Position numbers and translations under genes: made by a program. Shown here in pieces: positions 1 to 5,687 of a stretch of 6,504 bases of DNA. The notes below the pieces were generated by a model. That model had not been told where the DNA came from and did no database searches. It saw only the letters and a program-made list of their open reading frames with translations. This DNA comes from Microcaldota archaeon (lineage in GTDB: Archaea > Micrarchaeota > Micrarchaeia > Micrarchaeales > CABMGC01): contig DAHVVD010000026.1 of the NCBI GenBank assembly GCA_027328265.1, positions 1 through 6,504 of the forward strand. The letters run 5' to 3'. Position 1 is the stretch's first letter; the number at the start of each line of letters is the position of its first letter.

Positions 1-1365
1 CCTGTCTATTGCAAATCCCAGCCCAGCCATCGGTGGCATGCCGTATTCCACAGCCTCAACGAAATCCTCATCGAACGGAGGGGCCTCAAAGTCTCCCTTC
101 CTCCTCTCTGCGTCCTGCTCCTCTAACTTCTTCCTCTGCTCTACAGGGTCATTGAGCTCCGAGTAAGAGTTTGCCTCCTCGTAGCCCGCTATGAAGAGCT
201 CGAACCTCTCGCTCAGCTTCTTGTTGCCTCTTTTGTCCTTCGTTAAGGGGCACATGAAGGAAGGAAAATCGACGACGAAGGTGGGATTTACCAACTCTGG
301 CTTTATGTACTTGTCAAAGAGGCCGTCAGCGACATGGTAGCTGTTCTTTATCGGCGTCTCCAGCCTCTCCTTTTCTGCAACCTTCTTAGCTTCTGCATCA
401 GTAAGCTGGGATACGTCTATGCCTGTCTTCTTCTTTAGCTCCTCGACCCAGTAAAGCCTCCTGAACGGAGGCTTGAAATCAACCTTCTTTCCCTGGAACT
501 CTATCACGTAAGATCCCCTAAGCTCCTCTACCATCCCGCTGAGAAGCTCCTCTACCATCCTCATGTAATCCTCGTAATCCTTGTAGGCCTCGTAGCATTC
601 CACTTGGGTGAACTCTGGGTTGTGCGTAGAGTCTATGTCCTCGTTCCTGAAGTCCTTCGATACCTCGTAGACCTTCTCGAACCCACCGACTACCAGCCTC
701 TTGAGGTATAGCTCATCCGATATCCTAAGATAGATATCAGACTCAAGCGCGTTATGGTATGTCTTAAAGGGTTTTGCATTAGCTCCCCCATAAACAGACT
801 GCAGCACAGGAGTTTCGAATTCCACATATCCTCTTCCATCAAGGAAATCTCTGACGTACTTCAAAATCTTCGAGCGCATTATCAAAGCCTCCCTTGCCTT
901 AGGGCTGATTATAAGGTCAAGGTGCCTCTTCCTGTATCTAAGTTCAGTGTCCTTGAGCCCATGGAACTTTTCTGGCATCGTCCTGAGTGACTTGGAGAGC
1001 ATCACTACCTCTTCAGCGTCAACGCTCGTCTCTCCTCTCTTTGATTTTATCACCTTTCCTTTGACGCCAAGTATGTCTCCCGTGTCTGTCAGCTCAAGAA
1101 GCTCCATCGACTTCTTCGAGGCGAAATCCTCCCTCGCTATTATCTGTATCTTACCTGTTGAGTCAATGAGATCCATGAAGAAAAGGCTTCCCATCCTCCT
1201 CATCCCGACTATCCTTCCAGCGACACTTACTTTTTTACCCTCATACTTTTCGAATGCCGAAGTAATCTCCAAGGCATGTTCCTTCTGGTCGTAAGAGTAA
1301 GGATAGGGGTCAGTGCCTTCCTCTATGAGTTTCTTCAGCTTGTCCAGTTTAGCCTCGTCGGCCAT
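1..1365 (-). CDS. lysS: Lysyl-tRNA synthetase, class II (C-terminus cut off by window edge)
   Basis: This cytoplasmic enzyme attaches lysine to tRNA-Lys using ATP. The 455 visible residues start at ATG 1363-1365 (MADEAKLDKL). An N-terminal OB-fold anticodon-binding domain covers about residues 45-125 (KVSVAGRIVGMRRMG...). The class II catalytic core follows: motif 1 around residues 170-188 (FLDGRGYVEFETPVL), the lysine/ATP-pocket segment YLRISDELYLKRLVVGG at about 212-228, and motif 2 at about 239-253 (FRNEDIDSTHNPEFT). The window ends inside motif 3 (GLGFAIDR at about 448-455). Family members usually have about 490-510 residues, so roughly 40-50 are missing. Identification as LysRS rather than AspRS or AsnRS rests on the HNPEFT motif 2, AKPF-T and VGG-KVYE blocks. 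No frameshift is visible. The gene is alone in its orientation apart from vapBC 128 bp upstream. A TATA-like box about 27 bp before the ATG suggests a leaderless mRNA. Most Euryarchaeota use the unrelated class I enzyme, so the class II form is informative about lineage. Confidence 0.97.
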   Translation of the reverse strand, partial: MADEAKLDKLKKLIEEGTDPYPYSYDQKEHALEITSAFEKYEGKKVSVAGRIVGMRRMGSLFFMDLIDSTGKIQIIAREDFASKKSMELLELTDTGDILGVKGKVIKSKRGETSVDAEEVVMLSKSLRTMPEKFHGLKDTELRYRKRHLDLIISPKAREALIMRSKILKYVRDFLDGRGYVEFETPVLQSVYGGANAKPFKTYHNALESDIYLRISDELYLKRLVVGGFEKVYEVSKDFRNEDIDSTHNPEFTQVECYEAYKDYEDYMRMVEELLSGMVEELRGSYVIEFQGKKVDFKPPFRRLYWVEELKKKTGIDVSQLTDAEAKKVAEKERLETPIKNSYHVADGLFDKYIKPELVNPTFVVDFPSFMCPLTKDKRGNKKLSERFELFIAGYEEANSYSELNDPVEQRKKLEEQDAERRKGDFEAPPFDEDFVEAVEYGMPPMAGLGFAIDR

Positions 1366-1385
1366 AGGATCAACTAGACTTTTAT

Positions 1386-1397
1386 TATTTATTAAGC
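1386..1397 (-). promoter_or_regulatory. Probable TATA box of lysS
   Basis: On the minus strand the stretch reads CTTAATAAATAA and is centred about 27 bp upstream of the lysS ATG. This is the archaeal TATA-to-start-site distance, so transcription would begin at or next to the A of the ATG. No Shine-Dalgarno sequence lies in front of lysS, which agrees with a leaderless mRNA. The region is AT-rich, so the exact box is uncertain. Confidence 0.4.
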
Positions 1398-1410
1398 TTA
1401 GCCCGAATCA

Positions 1411-1421
1411 AGAAAATTGAA
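1411..1421. repeat. Left copy of 11-bp direct repeat flanking vapBC
   Basis: The sequence AGAAAATTGAA occurs here and again at 2101-2111 in the same orientation. The two copies bracket the vapC-vapB operon and its promoter. The match is exact but short and AT-rich, so it may be chance, paired T-rich terminators read on the minus strand, or the trace of an insertion. Confidence 0.45.
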
Positions 1422-1441
1422 CCGTGAAACATTTGCGAAGC

Positions 1442-1494
1442 ATACTAGGGTGCTTATAAAAGCAGAAGTTCACTTTCTAGCTAAAGCCTAGTAT
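1442..1494. repeat. Nested inverted repeats in the vapC-lysS gap
   Basis: An outer 8-bp perfect inverted repeat pairs 1442-1449 (ATACTAGG) with 1487-1494 (CCTAGTAT). Inside it are two smaller dyads: TGCTT/AAGCA at 1451-1455 and 1460-1464 around ATAA, and CTTT/AAAG at 1473-1476 and 1483-1486. Together they could fold as a three-way junction on either strand. The right arm ends at the last base of the vapC stop codon, so on the minus strand the structure would form directly after vapC and could act in 3'-end formation. The inner dyad also matches an archaeal TATA box in both directions (CTTATAAAAG and CTTTTATAAG). Function is unknown. Confidence 0.45.
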
Positions 1495-1871
1495 CATCTA
1501 TTAATAAGGACTACTCTTTCTATGCCCTCAAAATCAGGATCTCCAGTTATAAGAATGCCATTTACATGCTTTGCAGTTGCCAACACAATCGCATCAGCTA
1601 CTCCTAATTTATGCTTGAGTTTCAGTTTAGCTGCTTCTATCGAGATCGTTTTCTCTAGAGGTATTATGAATGTCCTTTTTTCTATAGTCTCCATTTTGTT
1701 CTTTGCAATATCTTCGCCATAGGATCTTGCTACCCAGGAGTAGGTCTCTAACAAATTTATAGTTGAAACGAAGGCCCTTTCCTCCCCCTCTATGTACTTT
1801 GCTGCATTGCCTGCATATTTGCCTCCTTTCCAATATTCTATCCACGCCCAGCTATCAATCAAAACGGTCAT
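1494..1871 (-). CDS. vapC: VapC-family PIN-domain ribonuclease toxin
   Basis: This is the toxin of a type II toxin-antitoxin pair. VapC proteins are Mg2+-dependent endoribonucleases; known members cut tRNAs or rRNA and stop translation until VapB binds them. The 125-residue length is normal for the family. The acidic PIN residues are all present: D6 in VLIDSWAWIEYW, E42 in NLLETYSW, D93 in GVADAIVLATA, and D111/D113 in ILITGDPDF. The active site therefore looks intact and the gene does not look decayed. The ATG at 1869-1871 lies 17 nt inside the end of vapB, and the Shine-Dalgarno-like GGGAG at 1876-1880 precedes it by 4 nt, which fixes the start and implies coupled translation. The RNA target cannot be told from sequence. 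Identification as a PIN toxin is secure; activity is inferred. Confidence 0.95.
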   Translation of the reverse strand: MTVLIDSWAWIEYWKGGKYAGNAAKYIEGEERAFVSTINLLETYSWVARSYGEDIAKNKMETIEKRTFIIPLEKTISIEAAKLKLKHKLGVADAIVLATAKHVNGILITGDPDFEGIERVVLINR

Positions 1872-2055
1872 TTTTCTCCCTTTTGAAAGAGCTAAGTTTT
1901 GGCAAACTTCCCATTTCTCCCTTTTCTAATATTTTTGCATGTTCTGCTAGCCAAGCTATCGCTGCAGCGTAGCTTTTTACCCCCATTTCCTTTTTTACAT
2001 TGTCTAACAAAAGCTTGGTATCTCCATCCAACTGTATAGAGGTTGTCTCTGCCAT
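1855..2055 (-). CDS. vapB: VapB-family antitoxin, ribbon-helix-helix type
   Basis: This 66-residue protein is the partner of the downstream VapC. The N-terminus has the layout of a ribbon-helix-helix DNA-binding domain: a beta strand (TTSIQLD, about residues 4-10), helix 1 (DTKLLLDNVKKEM, about 12-24), a turn GVKS, and helix 2 (YAAAIAWLAEHAK, about 29-41). The C-terminal tail (PKLSSFKREKNDRFD) is charged and probably unfolded. In characterised VapB proteins such a tail wraps the toxin and can place an Arg or Lys in the PIN active site, so R59 or R64 are candidates here. As the first gene of the operon it should repress its own promoter, which carries paired repeats. The first residues lie immediately downstream of the predicted start site, suggesting a leaderless or very short 5' leader. 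The fold is assigned from pattern and gene context, not from strong sequence identity. Confidence 0.85.
   Translation of the reverse strand: MAETTSIQLDGDTKLLLDNVKKEMGVKSYAAAIAWLAEHAKILEKGEMGSLPKLSSFKREKNDRFD
1876..1880 (-). promoter_or_regulatory. Shine-Dalgarno site of vapC
   Basis: GGGAG on the minus strand lies 4 nt before the vapC ATG, inside the 3' end of vapB. It matches the anti-Shine-Dalgarno end of archaeal 16S rRNA. It contrasts with vapB and the DUF59 gene, which lack such a site and look leaderless, and it supports translation of vapC from a bicistronic mRNA. Confidence 0.6.
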
Positions 2056-2057
2056 AT

Positions 2058-2091
2058 TATCTATAGATATATAGAACTATAGATATATAAA
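2058..2091 (-). promoter_or_regulatory. vapBC promoter and probable VapB operator
   Basis: On the minus strand a TATA box TTTATATA lies at 2084-2091, about 30 bp before the vapB ATG, which predicts a start site close to 2060. Two identical 13-bp direct repeats (CTATAGATATATA on the plus strand, at 2061-2073 and 2077-2089) are offset by 16 bp. One overlaps the TATA box and the other the predicted start site. The first lies in a perfect 12-bp palindrome (TATCTATAGATA, 2058-2069). This is the layout expected of an operator bound by VapB dimers to shut off the operon. Binding is inferred; the repeats are seen directly. Confidence 0.6.
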
Positions 2092-2100
2092 TATTCCTGG

Positions 2101-2111
2101 AGAAAATTGAA
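2101..2111. repeat. Right copy of 11-bp direct repeat flanking vapBC
   Basis: This is an exact second copy of AGAAAATTGAA from 1411-1421. It begins just upstream of the vapB promoter and ends 5 bp short of the tRNA-Thr discriminator base. On the minus strand it reads TTCAATTTTCT and could also act as the T-rich terminator of the tRNA. Confidence 0.45.
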
Positions 2112-2116
2112 TCTTT

Positions 2117-2188
2117 AGCCCCGAGAGGGATTTGAACCCTCGACTTACTGCTTACGAAGCAGTCACTCTGCCACTGAGTTACCGGGGC
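2117..2188 (-). tRNA. tRNA-Thr with anticodon CGU
   Basis: The minus strand folds into a complete 72-nt cloverleaf. The acceptor stem is GCCCCGG with TCGGGGC (7 bp, the last a G-U), the D arm is ACTC/GAGT with loop AGTGGCA, the anticodon stem is ACTGC/GCAGT with loop TTCGTAA, the variable loop is AAGTC, and the T arm is GAGGG/CCCTC with loop TTCAAAT. The anticodon at 2154-2156 is CGT (CGU in the RNA), which reads ACG, a threonine codon. A at position 37 is usual for tRNAs reading ANN codons. The discriminator base is U. No intron is present and the CCA end is not encoded, so it must be added after transcription, as is usual in archaea. It is transcribed toward vapBC, separately from it. Confidence 0.95.
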
Positions 2189-2192
2189 GTTG

Positions 2193-2229
2193 GATAAATA
2201 TAAATAGAATGGGGTAAAAGCTTATTATC
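2193..2229. promoter_or_regulatory. Divergent promoter region between tRNA-Thr and the surface protein gene
   Basis: The 73 bp between the tRNA 5' end (2188) and the surface protein ATG (2262) must hold both promoters. For the plus strand, TAAATATAAATA (2195-2206) would give a leader of about 35 nt, and CTTATTAT (2221-2228) one of about 10-12 nt. For the tRNA, CTTTTA on the minus strand at 2215-2220 is about 30 bp upstream of the mature 5' end. The TATA-rich stretch at 2195-2206 is too close to the tRNA to drive it. No good Shine-Dalgarno site precedes the ATG at 2262. Which boxes are used is not decided by sequence. Confidence 0.35.
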
Positions 2230-2261
2230 TATTAGGTAGTGTAAGAACCTAGGGCCTATCG

Positions 2262-5240
2262 ATGCGCTCTCCACAATCCGAATATCACTGGTCTGGCGGC
2301 TTTTTCTGGAACCCGAGGTTCCAAGCCCAGCAGAATGCCACTGCAGCACCAATAAATGCCAGTACGACCGGCACCCCCAGTTACCCGTCTTCTTTTGGCA
2401 ATGTAAAAACTCCAAAACCAGCAGGAAAGGCGGTACTCGCCATAGTTGCAATAGTGATTATACTCGCTGTCGTTTACCTCGCCTATACGCACCTGGGCAT
2501 AAAAAAAGTCACTCAGCCTCCGATAAACACAACTAAGAACACTACAAAGGCAACAAACACAACTTCCTATGAGATTTCTTCGTGCACCACCATAAGCTCT
2601 CCAGGAACTTACAGTCTCTCCGGAGACATCCAGACAACAAACACAAAGGGCCCATGCATAGACGTAAAGAGCAACAATGTGGCCATCAAGGGCAACAACA
2701 AGTACATACAGGGCTCAGGCCCCTACATCCAACTGCCACCGTACTCATATGGCATAGAGCTCTCTGGGGTATCAAATGTCAGCATCTACAACCTCTCATT
2801 CGCCAGGTTCTCCTATGATATCTACCTAAACAGGTCTTCAGATGCTCTTCTCTCAGGTGTTGCAGTAGCCAACGCAACGATCTCAGGCATCTATCTTAAC
2901 AACACCACGAACAGCTCCGTGAGGAGCAGCAAGTCAGAGGGCTCAAGCAGCCAGCCTGGCGGCGTAGTGATATCCGGAGGAGGTGGCAATAAGGTAGTCA
3001 ACAGTCTCATCACGCAGAACTCCTACTACGGCATCGGCTTAAATTCAAGGAACAACAGCTTTGTAAACGACACAGTGGAGCTTAACAACGTCGACCTCTC
3101 ATGCAGCACGCTCGCCAACTTCAGCGACTCGAACCTCTTCTCAGGCTCGAGGTGCTACACGAGCCAGTACTGCAACTTCGCCTATTGCTCAACCTCGAAC
3201 AAGCCTTCCAGCCTAAGCTCAGTGATCCTCCCAAGCAAGGTCTCCACCTGCGGAGTGATACGCTCGCCTGGAACATACCAGCTGGAGAACAACCTGAACA
3301 TAAATTCCTACATAAACACCTCTAACCCCCTCTCATCGGAGAGCCCATGCATAGCGATAAACTCGCCCAATGTCAAGCTCGAATGCAACAACAACCAGAT
3401 CTCGAACGCATGGTACGGAGTGCTTGCCCAAAACACCTACAACATAACCGTTTCGGGATGCAAACTGTACAATACAACATACGGAATCTACCTCTCCGGG
3501 ATCTTCAGCGGCAACGTGACCGGAACCACTGCTACAAAGAGCACCTACGGCATCTACCTTGCCAACGACACCAGCACCACGGTCTCGAACTCGACCTACT
3601 CGCACGACACCTACGGCGTCTACACGAACGAGCTGGCCACGGCTCTCTTCAATGGAGTGAACTCGAACAACAACACCTACGGAATATACCTGAACACAGG
3701 ATCGCAGAACACCTTCCTCAACAACAAGCTCTTCTCGAACACTAAAGGAGACTTCTACTGTTCGGCGCTGGAGTACAACTCCTCTGGCAACTCCTTCCAG
3801 GGCAACCAGTGCGGCGTGACGGACTGCAACTGGGCATCGTGCAACCAGCGCGTGCTTCCGCCGATCACCTCATACGCGATCTCCAACTGCGGCACAATCT
3901 CAGTGCAGGGCAACTACTCGATGCCAAGCGCCATACTCTCCGCGCAGTTGAACTGCATAACCATCAAGGCGAGCAACGTGGCCTTCAACTGCAGGGGCAA
4001 CATACTCAACGGCCCAGGCTCAGGCAGCGGCTTCCTGATAGAGAACGCCAGCAATGTCACAGTGAAGAACTGCAGGGTCCAGCGCTACACGGATGGCGTA
4101 GCTGCCTCAGGCACAAAGTACCTAACACTCTCCAACATGAGCATACAGAACGTCAGCACAGGAATCTCACTGGCCAACTCCAACTTCAGCCAGATCTTCG
4201 GGGTCAAGGTAGCGCTATTCAGCAAATACGGATTCAATTCGACTAATTTAGACAATGGCGTCCTGAAGAACGACACAGCAAGCAGCGGGATAGTCTCGGC
4301 CACAGGGTTCGCGCTGCTAGGTTCGGATAGGAACCTTCTTACCCAGGACACTGCAAGCTCAAACCCAGATTATGGCTTCCAATTCAACAACTCCATCCAG
4401 AACGCAGTCTACAACAACACCGCGCTCTCAAACGGCAACACCGATTACTCCTGCTCAGGCAGCAGCACCGGAATATACGCTGAGACCGGCCTGACCAACA
4501 CCGGCATAACCAAGAGCGGCTGCATCTGGCTGGTCGAGACAGACCCGCAGATAACGCAGCAGTGCTCGGCGATAAGCAGCTCAGCTACAGTCACGCTTAC
4601 AGAGGACATGCTCTACACTGTAGGAGAGAGCTGCTACAACATATACGACTCGAGCTTCTCCAAGGCGAACAATACTGTCATAAACTGCAACCACCACACA
4701 GTGCTCGCCACCAACGGCGGGATCTTCGCAGATGTCAAGAACGCAACAGGCGTGACCATAGAGAACTGCTACCTGAGGGGCTTCACAACAGCAATCGAGA
4801 GCACAGCGCCTGGCACGACGCTTCTCAACGACACGATATTCAACTCCACTTACGCCGCATCGTTCAGCAACACGACCTATCCATCTGTAACCAATGTATT
4901 CGTGACCAATTCCTCCTACGGCATATACTCGCAGAACACGAAGTACGGAACAATCCAGAACAACCGCTTCACCAATGTCAACGCGAGCATAGAGATTTCC
5001 GGAGGAATGGACTTCAAGATATTCAACAACACAGCAAGCAGGTCAAGCCTCGGCCTATACCTGATAAACACCCAGGACAACCTCCTCCAGAACAACCATC
5101 TCACAGGCTCGCTCTACGGAATAGACTGCGCGCAATATTCCACTAACCAGAGCAGCAACATCGACCAGGGAGGCAACGTCTGCTCAAGCAACAACAAGTG
5201 TGCTTGGATGACGTCCTCAATCGCCTGCGCGCCTTCCTAG
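2262..5240 (+). CDS. Membrane-anchored surface protein with four tandem right-handed beta-helix (PbH1/NosD-like) modules
   Basis: This 992-residue protein has a short N-terminal cytoplasmic tail (1-55, with no cysteine), one transmembrane helix (about 56-77, VLAIVAIVIILAVVYLAY), a Thr/Asn-rich linker (about 84-102) and a long ectodomain. The ectodomain is full of parallel beta-helix turns such as YGIYLNTGSQNTFLNN and YGIYLANDTSTTVSNS. It divides into four homologous modules at about 101-312, 325-528, 536-758 and 761-992. Each opens with C-x-x-I-(S)-x-x-G-x-Y-x-L and a second Cys before an IxIxxxNV strand, and each closes with a Cys-rich cap (C-(16-17)-C-(4-5)-C-(N/A)-(W/F)). About 40 N-x-S/T sequons follow the membrane helix, suggesting heavy N-glycosylation. 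All 28 cysteines are extracellular and pair up module by module. ATG 2262 is the only ATG after the in-frame stop at 2250 and before the membrane helix. There is no C-terminal anchor. The role is unknown: cell envelope, adhesion or carbohydrate binding are all possible. The beta-helix fold resembles NosD and pectin-lyase families, but no catalytic site is recognised. Confidence 0.9.
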   Translation: MRSPQSEYHWSGGFFWNPRFQAQQNATAAPINASTTGTPSYPSSFGNVKTPKPAGKAVLAIVAIVIILAVVYLAYTHLGIKKVTQPPINTTKNTTKATNTTSYEISSCTTISSPGTYSLSGDIQTTNTKGPCIDVKSNNVAIKGNNKYIQGSGPYIQLPPYSYGIELSGVSNVSIYNLSFARFSYDIYLNRSSDALLSGVAVANATISGIYLNNTTNSSVRSSKSEGSSSQPGGVVISGGGGNKVVNSLITQNSYYGIGLNSRNNSFVNDTVELNNVDLSCSTLANFSDSNLFSGSRCYTSQYCNFAYCSTSNKPSSLSSVILPSKVSTCGVIRSPGTYQLENNLNINSYINTSNPLSSESPCIAINSPNVKLECNNNQISNAWYGVLAQNTYNITVSGCKLYNTTYGIYLSGIFSGNVTGTTATKSTYGIYLANDTSTTVSNSTYSHDTYGVYTNELATALFNGVNSNNNTYGIYLNTGSQNTFLNNKLFSNTKGDFYCSALEYNSSGNSFQGNQCGVTDCNWASCNQRVLPPITSYAISNCGTISVQGNYSMPSAILSAQLNCITIKASNVAFNCRGNILNGPGSGSGFLIENASNVTVKNCRVQRYTDGVAASGTKYLTLSNMSIQNVSTGISLANSNFSQIFGVKVALFSKYGFNSTNLDNGVLKNDTASSGIVSATGFALLGSDRNLLTQDTASSNPDYGFQFNNSIQNAVYNNTALSNGNTDYSCSGSSTGIYAETGLTNTGITKSGCIWLVETDPQITQQCSAISSSATVTLTEDMLYTVGESCYNIYDSSFSKANNTVINCNHHTVLATNGGIFADVKNATGVTIENCYLRGFTTAIESTAPGTTLLNDTIFNSTYAASFSNTTYPSVTNVFVTNSSYGIYSQNTKYGTIQNNRFTNVNASIEISGGMDFKIFNNTASRSSLGLYLINTQDNLLQNNHLTGSLYGIDCAQYSTNQSSNIDQGGNVCSSNNKCAWMTSSIACAPS

Positions 5241-5260
5241 CGGGCTAACCATATCGCTGG

Positions 5261-5269
5261 TTTTAAATA
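5261..5269 (+). promoter_or_regulatory. TATA box of the DUF59 gene
   Basis: TTTTAAATA is centred 26 bp before the ATG at 5291, so the transcript is expected to start at the start codon itself. There is no Shine-Dalgarno site in the 50-bp gap after the surface protein gene. The box implies the DUF59 gene is transcribed on its own and not only by readthrough. Confidence 0.65.
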
Positions 5270-5290
5270 TTCTAAATACCATGTACCAGC

Positions 5291-5593
5291 ATGGCAGTCA
5301 CGATGTCAGATGTGATAGAGGCGCTCAAGAAGACTGTTGATCCCGAGATAGGCCTAAACATAATCGACCTCGGCCTTCTCTACAACATCTCGATAAGCCC
5401 TAATTCCGACGTCGACCTTAGGATAACCATGACGAGCCCCATGTGCCCCGTCACCAGCATAATAATGGCAGACGTGCAGCTCAGGCTAGAGCACATCCAT
5501 GGCATAGGGAAGGTGAACGTCGACCTCGTCTGGGAGCCAGCATGGAACCCCGAGATGATCTCCGAGGAGGCAAGGCTGGGCATGCAGGTCTAG
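5291..5593 (+). CDS. MIP18-family (DUF59) iron-sulfur cluster assembly protein
   Basis: This 100-residue cytosolic protein consists of a single DUF59/MIP18 domain, the fold shared by bacterial SufT and PaaD and the eukaryotic CIA factor CIA2/MIP18. These proteins help deliver or mature Fe-S clusters on target enzymes. The diagnostic features are DPEIGLNIIDLGLLYNI (about residues 17-33), the MTSPMCPVTS loop carrying the only cysteine, C52, which is the conserved functional residue, and the end segment VWEPAWNPEMISEEAR (about 80-95). The length is typical of stand-alone archaeal members. The start at 5291 is preferred because a TATA box lies exactly 26 bp upstream; the ATG at 5281 is in another frame, and the internal ATG at 5303 would leave MSDV at the start and is possible but less likely. 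No suf or isc genes are in the window, so the partner machinery cannot be named. Confidence 0.93.
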   Translation: MAVTMSDVIEALKKTVDPEIGLNIIDLGLLYNISISPNSDVDLRITMTSPMCPVTSIIMADVQLRLEHIHGIGKVNVDLVWEPAWNPEMISEEARLGMQV

Positions 5594-5607
5594 AAGCAGC
5601 CAGTCTA

Positions 5608-5612
5608 TTTTT
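5608..5612 (+). terminator. Possible T-run terminator after the DUF59 gene
   Basis: A run of five T residues lies 15 bp after the DUF59 stop codon, with no clear hairpin. Archaeal RNA polymerase can terminate on short T-runs alone. The evidence is only position and composition. Confidence 0.3.
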
Positions 5613-5644
5613 ACGTCGAGCAAAAGCAAATGTTTAAAAAGGGG

Positions 5645-5660
5645 AGAAACGCTTATAAAT
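5645..5660 (+). promoter_or_regulatory. Strong BRE/TATA promoter of the unknown 222-residue gene
   Basis: GAAAC followed directly by GCTTATAAAT resembles a consensus archaeal BRE plus TATA box. The TATA is centred near 5655, predicting transcription from about 5681, only about 7 nt before the ATG at 5688. It is one of the closest matches to the consensus in the window, which suggests robust expression. No Shine-Dalgarno site is present. Confidence 0.75.
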
Positions 5661-5687
5661 CAGAAAAACATATTATATCGTGTTAAA

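Noticed and set aside
947..1294. A 115-codon plus-strand open frame opposite lysS.
   Set aside because: It is antisense to well-conserved LysRS sequence, has no promoter or ribosome site, and its composition mirrors the lysS codons.
2118..2188. Looked for a duplicated tRNA 3' end as an attachment site marking an integrated element.
   Set aside because: No second copy of the tRNA-Thr 3' end is seen in the window; the only nearby repeat is the separate 11-mer outside the tRNA.
3333..3605. A 90-codon minus-strand open frame opposite the surface protein gene.
   Set aside because: Its Val/Gly-rich sequence is the reverse of NTY/YGIY-type codons; it has no independent evidence.
3400..3720. Repeated DNA words such as TACGGNATCTACCT, considered as a possible CRISPR or tandem repeat array.
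   Set aside because: They are in frame, irregularly spaced and encode YGIYL turns of the beta-helix; they are protein repeats, not a CRISPR array.
4562..5146. A 194-codon open frame on the plus strand, out of frame with the surface protein gene.
   Set aside because: It is rich in His, Gln and Arg, lacks any domain, and lies fully inside the beta-helix gene, whose repeats and cysteines are clearly real. It is a codon-usage shadow.
2262..5240. Considered annotating the surface protein as a pectate lyase, polygalacturonase or copper-binding NosD.
   Set aside because: Only the beta-helix fold pattern is shared. No lyase or hydrolase catalytic motif and no metal-binding cluster is seen, so an enzyme name would be unsupported.
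5281..5283. ATG upstream of the DUF59 gene as a possible earlier start.
   Set aside because: It is in a different frame from the DUF59 domain and upstream of the predicted transcription start.
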